DNA of 64,000 nt from Bacillota bacterium. Its GTDB lineage: Bacteria; Bacillota_I; Bacilli_A; RF39; UBA660. Shown piece by piece: positions 58,986 to 64,000 of this stretch (positions are counted from its first letter, which is position 1; each line of letters starts with the position of its first letter). The translations under genes and the position numbers were made by a program. Below the pieces are notes generated by a model. That model made no database searches. It was given only the letters and a program-made list of their open reading frames with translations, and was not told the DNA's origin. The stretch lies in assembly GCA_015059495.1 (NCBI GenBank), contig SVAI01000001.1:310001-374000 (forward strand), read 5' to 3'.

Positions 58986-59742
58986 TATTCCAAGAAGAAA
59001 TAGCACTTTTATAAATATTGATGGTCAAACCTTTGATAAGGTTGAAGAAATAGCCTTTAAACAAGGTGAATTAATGGGAAATATTGGTAAATTTGTTAAT
59101 GAAACAAAGCATGAACCAAATCCATTTTTTGATAACGAATATGAACAAGACAGTGGAGTATATATTTATCAAGATTATAATAATCCAAACATAGGATATA
59201 GAATATATAAAGCATTTGCAGATTATGGATTTAATGGTAATGCAGATGATAAATTAATTCAAAAATTAATGGAACAAAAAGATAATGTAAAATTAACTGA
59301 ATTTCCAAGTGGAGTAGTAACATTAGAAGGAAGAATAATAGGACAGCAAATACCATATTATCCAGATCATATTAGCATTGGAGATTATTTTATAAGCAAA
59401 AAAATAGATAATGTATGCGATATATATAATAGAATGCTTATTATTTTAAAAGAATTATATGATAACGGTATTATATATTTTGATACTCATTCTAAAAACT
59501 TTATGATAAACCCAAATAATGAGCAAATTAATTTAATAGATTTTGATTATTATTTTATGTCATTTAAAGAGGATAAAATAGATAAATTAGATTTTACATT
59601 AAGAAACTTTGCTAGATTAATCAATAGATTAAATCAATGCCAAGGTATATATGATTATGTAGGAAATTTTGAAGAAGCAAGCACATTCGAAAAAAATTTC
59701 GATAATATTGAAATAATTAATAGAAAACTAAAAAAATTATGA
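58978..59742 (+). CDS. Kinase-fold (phosphotransferase-like) protein, unknown substrate
   Basis: GIIYFDTHSKNFMINPNNEQINLIDFDYY resembles HxDxxxxN...DFD catalytic core. Confidence 0.55.
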   Translation: MSNIPRRNSTFINIDGQTFDKVEEIAFKQGELMGNIGKFVNETKHEPNPFFDNEYEQDSGVYIYQDYNNPNIGYRIYKAFADYGFNGNADDKLIQKLMEQKDNVKLTEFPSGVVTLEGRIIGQQIPYYPDHISIGDYFISKKIDNVCDIYNRMLIILKELYDNGIIYFDTHSKNFMINPNNEQINLIDFDYYFMSFKEDKIDKLDFTLRNFARLINRLNQCQGIYDYVGNFEEASTFEKNFDNIEIINRKLKKL

Positions 59743-59772
59743 TATAATAAATCTAAGATGGGAGAAATAAAT

Positions 59773-60357
59773 ATGAACAAAATCAATTACATTACAACAA
59801 ACAAATATAAAGTTGTTGTAGCAAAAGAAAATTTAGAACCATTAGGATATGAAATTGAAGCTAAAAAAATTGATTGTCCTGAGATTCAAGCTGATACTAT
59901 TGAAGAAGTAGCAAAATTCTCTTCGAAGTATGCAAGTGACTTTTTAAAAGAAGACACACTAAAAAATGACTCTGGATTAGTAATTCCAGCGTTAAATAAT
60001 TTTCCATCAGCATACACTAAATATGTTGAACAAACTCTTGGTGTTGAAGGTGTATTAAAATTAATGGAAAATGTTGAAAATAGAGAAGCTTACTTCCTAG
60101 AAGTATTAGCTTATACTGAATATGGTAAAGAACCAAAAACATTTATTTCAAAAACTGAAGGAACTCTTGCTAAAGTACAAAGTGGTGAAAATGGTTGGAG
60201 TTGGGATTTTATTTTCATTCCAAAAGGCCAAGATAAAACATTTGCTTCATACCCAGATGATGAAAGATGGAAATTCTGGGACAATACAGCATATGAAGAA
60301 TTAGCAAAATATTTAGAAAGCAAAGATAAAGAAAATAGCAATGTCCAAACTAGGTAA
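59773..60357 (+). CDS. RdgB/HAM1-like non-canonical NTP pyrophosphatase
   Basis: NYITTNKYKVVVAKENLEPLGYEIEAKKIDCPEIQADTIEEVAKFSSKYA ... KNDSGLVIPALNNFPSAYTKYVEQTLG ... GENGWSWDFIFIPKGQDKTFA. Confidence 0.82.
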   Translation: MNKINYITTNKYKVVVAKENLEPLGYEIEAKKIDCPEIQADTIEEVAKFSSKYASDFLKEDTLKNDSGLVIPALNNFPSAYTKYVEQTLGVEGVLKLMENVENREAYFLEVLAYTEYGKEPKTFISKTEGTLAKVQSGENGWSWDFIFIPKGQDKTFASYPDDERWKFWDNTAYEELAKYLESKDKENSNVQTR

Positions 60358-60928
60358 TACATTAACAATGTTAAAAATTCTTGAAAGCGGAAAAGTTTAC
60401 AAGATTAGTGAATTGGCACAAATGTTAGAATGTTCAGAAAGATCTGTTCGTACGTATAAGGAAGATCTTGAAAAAGCAGGTATATACATTGATTCTATTC
60501 CTGGTAAGTATGGAGGATATTACTATAGTAAATCGATGGTTGATACATGTTATTGTTTCAATCAACGAGAATTAAATAATATTGAAAATGTATTTCTAAA
60601 ATTAAAAGAATTAAAATTTAAAGAGTTAGATAAAATATCATGTATTATCGATAAAATAAGATTTCAAGTAATATTGTCATCTAATAGGTTCAAAAAATTA
60701 GAAGATGATAATACAGAAGATATTGATAAAAAATATGAACTAATATCTAAGGCTATTAATTCTAATTCTAATCTAGAAATAATTTACAAAGATAGAAAAA
60801 AATGTATATTACAGCCTCATAATATTTATGTTTATGACAATGATTATTATATTACTGGAATCAATATAAGTATTAAACAAATTAGAACATTCAACTTTAA
60901 AGAAATAAAAAATTTAAAAATTTTATAA
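60341..60928 (+). CDS. HTH + WYL-type transcriptional regulator
   Basis: TLTMLKILESGKVYKISELAQMLECSERSVRTYKEDLEKAGIYIDSIPGKYGGYYYSKS; C-terminal WYL-like region. Confidence 0.75.
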   Translation: MSKLGNTLTMLKILESGKVYKISELAQMLECSERSVRTYKEDLEKAGIYIDSIPGKYGGYYYSKSMVDTCYCFNQRELNNIENVFLKLKELKFKELDKISCIIDKIRFQVILSSNRFKKLEDDNTEDIDKKYELISKAINSNSNLEIIYKDRKKCILQPHNIYVYDNDYYITGINISIKQIRTFNFKEIKNLKIL

Positions 60929-60943
60929 TTGTGACGAAATACT

Positions 60944-60979
60944 GCCTCTTTTAATGCTAATATTAGTATTAAAGGAGGC
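60944..60979 (+). promoter_or_regulatory. Long hairpin sequestering the SD of the PRTase gene (candidate attenuator/operator)
   Basis: gcctcttttaatgctaa-ta-ttagtattaaaggaggc: 17-bp arms with two G.T pairs; right arm contains SD aaaggagg (60971-60978). Confidence 0.7.
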
Positions 60980-60986
60980 TTTTAAC

Positions 60987-61463
60987 ATGACTGATTATGA
61001 AATAAGAAATGTATCATGGGACGATTTAATTAAATTAACTGGCCATATATATGACCAAATTCAAAAACAAAATCTTAAGATTGATACACTAGTTCCAATC
61101 TTAAGAGGCGGAATGCCGCTGACGCTTTTACTAACCAGATATATGAAAGATGTTAATACAACATGTTTACATATAAGACGAAGTAAAACAAATCAAACTA
61201 ATTCAGAATTCTTAGATGCTGAATTCAAAGGTATAACTAATGCCGAAGCGCTTACTAATAAAAACGTATTAATAGTTGAAGATATTATTGATAAAGGTTT
61301 AACAGTAGATATGGCACTAGATATCTTAAAAAAATATAAACCTAAAAACATTTATATTGCAACATTCTTTAATTACAACAAGTCAAAATACATAAATGCA
61401 ATATCTGGTGAATCACCAAACGAAATTAAGTGGATTAAATTTCCATGGGAGGTAGAAATATGA
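60987..61463 (+). CDS. Phosphoribosyltransferase
   Basis: LVPILRGGMPLTLLLTRYM ... NVLIVEDIIDKGLTVDMALDILKK. Confidence 0.85.
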   Translation: MTDYEIRNVSWDDLIKLTGHIYDQIQKQNLKIDTLVPILRGGMPLTLLLTRYMKDVNTTCLHIRRSKTNQTNSEFLDAEFKGITNAEALTNKNVLIVEDIIDKGLTVDMALDILKKYKPKNIYIATFFNYNKSKYINAISGESPNEIKWIKFPWEVEI

Positions 61464-62317
61464 TAAACGGATTAAGATTTATAGTAGGAAGTGGATGTAA
61501 TTATAATTGTATATTTTGCCATCATGAAGGATATCAAAATACATCATATGATAGTAAAGAAGAAGAAAAATTAAAGCAAATTTATGATTTTGCTAAAGCA
61601 AATAAAATAAAAGATATTTCAATTACTGGTGGAGAACCATTCCTATATTGGAATAGATTAAACTCTTTATTAAAACTATATGGAAACGATGAAAGCTTTA
61701 GAATTACACTAAATTCAAATTTTACAGTAGCTGATAAGCATTTTGATGATGTTAAAGATTACAATAATATTGAATATCACATCAATTTTTCATCATTAAA
61801 TAGTTCTACACATGAGAATATTATTAAAAAGCAATATCTTGAAAAGTTAAAACAAAATTTAGCAGATTTCAAAAGTATATCAAATTCTAGAATATGTCTA
61901 AATATTCCTGTTTTAGGAGGAATTAATTCAGATGAATTAGTAAACATATTTAATTACTGTAAGGAAAATGGATTTAAAGCCAGGTTCTTAGTTTTACTAC
62001 CTATGAATGAAGATATGAAACAATATTATTATGATATAGATCAAATAATCAGCCATTTTCCAAATGCTAAAGTTTTACAAAAATATAGTTATGGAAGATA
62101 TGATATTACAACAGACATTGGAGATTTTGAAATAGTTAAATGCTTATGTATTGAAAAAGAATGTCAAACATGTAAAAAAACAACATATATACATATAACA
62201 CCTGATCTAAAATTGAAACCATGTATGCTTAATGAACAATCATTTGATATTGATTTTACTAATCAAAAAACTGTAGAAGAAAGTTTTGATGCAGTAGTTA
62301 GAAAGTTACAACCATGA
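61460..62317 (+). CDS. Radical SAM protein
   Basis: FIVGSGCNYNCIFCHHEGYQ (CxxxCxxC) ... ISITGGEPFLY; C-terminal Cys cluster KCLCIEKECQTCKKTTYIHITPDLKLKPCM. Confidence 0.88.
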   Translation: MINGLRFIVGSGCNYNCIFCHHEGYQNTSYDSKEEEKLKQIYDFAKANKIKDISITGGEPFLYWNRLNSLLKLYGNDESFRITLNSNFTVADKHFDDVKDYNNIEYHINFSSLNSSTHENIIKKQYLEKLKQNLADFKSISNSRICLNIPVLGGINSDELVNIFNYCKENGFKARFLVLLPMNEDMKQYYYDIDQIISHFPNAKVLQKYSYGRYDITTDIGDFEIVKCLCIEKECQTCKKTTYIHITPDLKLKPCMLNEQSFDIDFTNQKTVEESFDAVVRKLQP

Positions 62318-62943
62318 ATATAATTTTTGAGGGTATTGGTGGATCTGGTAAGACAACTCTTATCAAAGATTTATGTAAAAAATTAGATAACAAAAATATC
62401 GAATATGAATTAATTGGTGATTTAAAATATGAAACGCCAATAAGACAAGTATTATTAGATATGGTTCAAGAAGCACCTCTTATGAATGGTGAAAAAAAAT
62501 TTAAAACAGGATTATACGAAAGTTTATTACTAGCAGCTAATCATCATTATGTACAAGAAAAATTAAGAGACAGTAATAAAATATGTATTTATGATAGAGA
62601 TTTTATTTCTTTATTATCTTATCAAAAAGAAATCTTAAAAGCAGATTATGAGGATTATGAAGAAATATATAGTATTTATAGAAAACTGGTATTGTTTAAC
62701 TTAAAGAAAGTTGATTATATAGTACACCTAATTACATCTTATGAAGAATGCATTAGAAGAGCATCTTTAAGAGATAACAGAGAGTTTAGTATAGATGATA
62801 TTAGAATGTTAAAAGCAATGAATCAAAATATGAAAGATGAAATAAAGTTAATCGATAATGGACATAATATCATCAGATTAAATGGGGAAGATTGTGTTGA
62901 TAAAAATAGTAGCATTATATTAGAAAGAATTAGGGAGAATTAG
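62314..62943 (+). CDS. Thymidylate/deoxynucleoside-kinase-like P-loop kinase
   Basis: IIFEGIGGSGKTTLIKDLCKKLD ... ICIYDRDFISLLSYQ. Confidence 0.75.
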   Translation: MNIIFEGIGGSGKTTLIKDLCKKLDNKNIEYELIGDLKYETPIRQVLLDMVQEAPLMNGEKKFKTGLYESLLLAANHHYVQEKLRDSNKICIYDRDFISLLSYQKEILKADYEDYEEIYSIYRKLVLFNLKKVDYIVHLITSYEECIRRASLRDNREFSIDDIRMLKAMNQNMKDEIKLIDNGHNIIRLNGEDCVDKNSSIILERIREN

Positions 62944-62945
62944 AA

Positions 62946-63614
62946 ATGAACGAATTATTATTTTTTGTAACAGTAGTACTATGTTTTTCAACTACGTTAC
63001 TATTCTATAAATTATTTGGAAAAACAGGATTATTGATTTGGATTGCAATAGCAACAATAACTGCTAATATTCAAACAGTTAAGTTAGTAAATTTATTTGG
63101 AATAGAATCAGCATTAGGAAACGTATTATACGCATCATCTTTTCTAACTACTGATATCTTAAACGAAAAATATGGTAAAAAGGCAGCGCTTAAAGCATTA
63201 TATATAGGTTTTGCATCAATGATAGCAATGACATTATTTATGTCACTAGCACTTATTTATACTCCATCAGCATCCGATTTTGCAAATGAAAGTTTAAATT
63301 TAATATTTTCACTTAATATAAGAATTACAATAGCAAGTGTTTTAGGATATGGATTTTCTCAATTATGTGATACTTATCTATTCCAATATTTAAAAGGTAA
63401 AAAAGTATACTTATGGATAAGAAATAACGTAAGTACCATGATAAGCCAAATAATTGATACATTAGTATTCGTATTAGTATCATATGTGGGATTAGTAGAT
63501 ATTAACACATTAATAGCAATGATGATTTCAATGTATGTATTCAAATTTGTAATAGCTATTTTAGATACACCATTTATGTATTTATCAAGAAAAATTAAAC
63601 CAATGGAGGAATAA
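62946..63614 (+). CDS. Queuosine-precursor transporter family (YhhQ/DUF165-like)
   Basis: VTANIQTVK-type motif TITANIQTVKLVNLFGIESALGNVLYASSFLTTDILNEKYGKKAALKALYIGF; DTLVFVLVSYVG. Confidence 0.88.
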   Translation: MNELLFFVTVVLCFSTTLLFYKLFGKTGLLIWIAIATITANIQTVKLVNLFGIESALGNVLYASSFLTTDILNEKYGKKAALKALYIGFASMIAMTLFMSLALIYTPSASDFANESLNLIFSLNIRITIASVLGYGFSQLCDTYLFQYLKGKKVYLWIRNNVSTMISQIIDTLVFVLVSYVGLVDINTLIAMMISMYVFKFVIAILDTPFMYLSRKIKPMEE

Positions 63615-63616
63615 AT

Positions 63617-64000
63617 ATGGACATTATATTAAAAGGAACTAAACCAGAATTAGATATGCCTTATTTTGGTAGACAATCAAGATTTTATGAATTTTTTGAT
63701 AAATGTATAGAACCATTAATGAGTGAAAATGGTATATATGCAGAAACTAATTCAGGATCTGTATCTAATGCATTTAAATTTGCTAAAAAAGGTTATAAAG
63801 TAATAGTTAATGATATTAGTGTATATAGTAATTCAATTGCTAAAGCAGTACTAAGCGATGAAAAAACAGATGAAATAGAAAATAATAACTGGATAACTAA
63901 TTATACTAAAACATATGTTGATAGAGCAGCATTATTTGGTGGATTAATTAAAAAATATGGCTATAATCCAATTACACCAGATACTCTACCAGAAGATTTA
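63617..64000 (+). CDS. Partial CDS, possible D12-type DNA adenine methyltransferase-like protein (3' truncated by window edge)
   Basis: MDIILKGTKPELDMPYFGRQSRFYEFFDKCIEPLMSENGIYAETNSGSVSNAFKFAKKGYKVIVNDISVYSNSIAKAVL; ggaggaata before ATG; open to window end. Confidence 0.45.
   Translation, partial: MDIILKGTKPELDMPYFGRQSRFYEFFDKCIEPLMSENGIYAETNSGSVSNAFKFAKKGYKVIVNDISVYSNSIAKAVLSDEKTDEIENNNWITNYTKTYVDRAALFGGLIKKYGYNPITPDTLPEDL

Noticed and set aside
60111-60368. Minus-strand ORF (85 aa) and + strand 60122-60304
   Set aside because: Both overlap the RdgB/HAM1-like gene in other frames; no independent support.
1-64000. Possible UGA-as-Trp recoding (Mollicutes-like AT content)
   Set aside because: Trp is encoded by TGG throughout and TGA ends several well-defined genes (for example 15579-15581, 14375-14377).

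Overview
AT-rich chromosomal window, probably from a gut-type low-GC Bacillota (Bacilli/Erysipelotrichia/RF39-like; this placement is inference). It uses the standard bacterial code: TGA works as a stop, for example at the 15336-15581/15578-16006 junction. From left to right it holds: (1) a capsule/exopolysaccharide locus (1-12229) ending in an LCP ligase gene; (2) a small accessory patch with a decayed dinD copy, a yhcG/DUF1016 nuclease, a VanZ-like gene and an intact dinD, the two dinD copies sharing a near-identical ~75-nt leader; (3) a conserved ireB-ruvX-DUF1292-mltG-O-methyltransferase-U32-U32-greA-tig block; (4) an XRE regulator, an exported protein, lon, SpoVID/YsxE-like genes, a pseudopilin-like gene, ylbJ, ylbL and an HD protein; (5) an intergenic region (31.6-32.3 kb) that reads as an unannotated type I toxin-antitoxin-like module: a 22-aa membrane peptide plus two tandem opposite-strand small RNAs; (6) mutS, nusB, xseAB, lepA, hemW and a second capsule-regulatory locus, interleaved with paired surface-protein paralogs (BspA-like, 'EKWRIVGLFNNIEDENGN' family, WG-like); (7) a Met T-box with metG, ackA, and a nucleotide/nucleobase-themed gene cluster (58978-64000) that runs off the window. 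The strongest novelty candidates are the toxin/double-sRNA module, the palindromes at equivalent sites in both dinD copies (plus one in yhcG), and the 59-64 kb cluster. No CRISPR array, rRNA, tRNA or transposase was recognised. All family names come from reading protein motifs; no database search was run.
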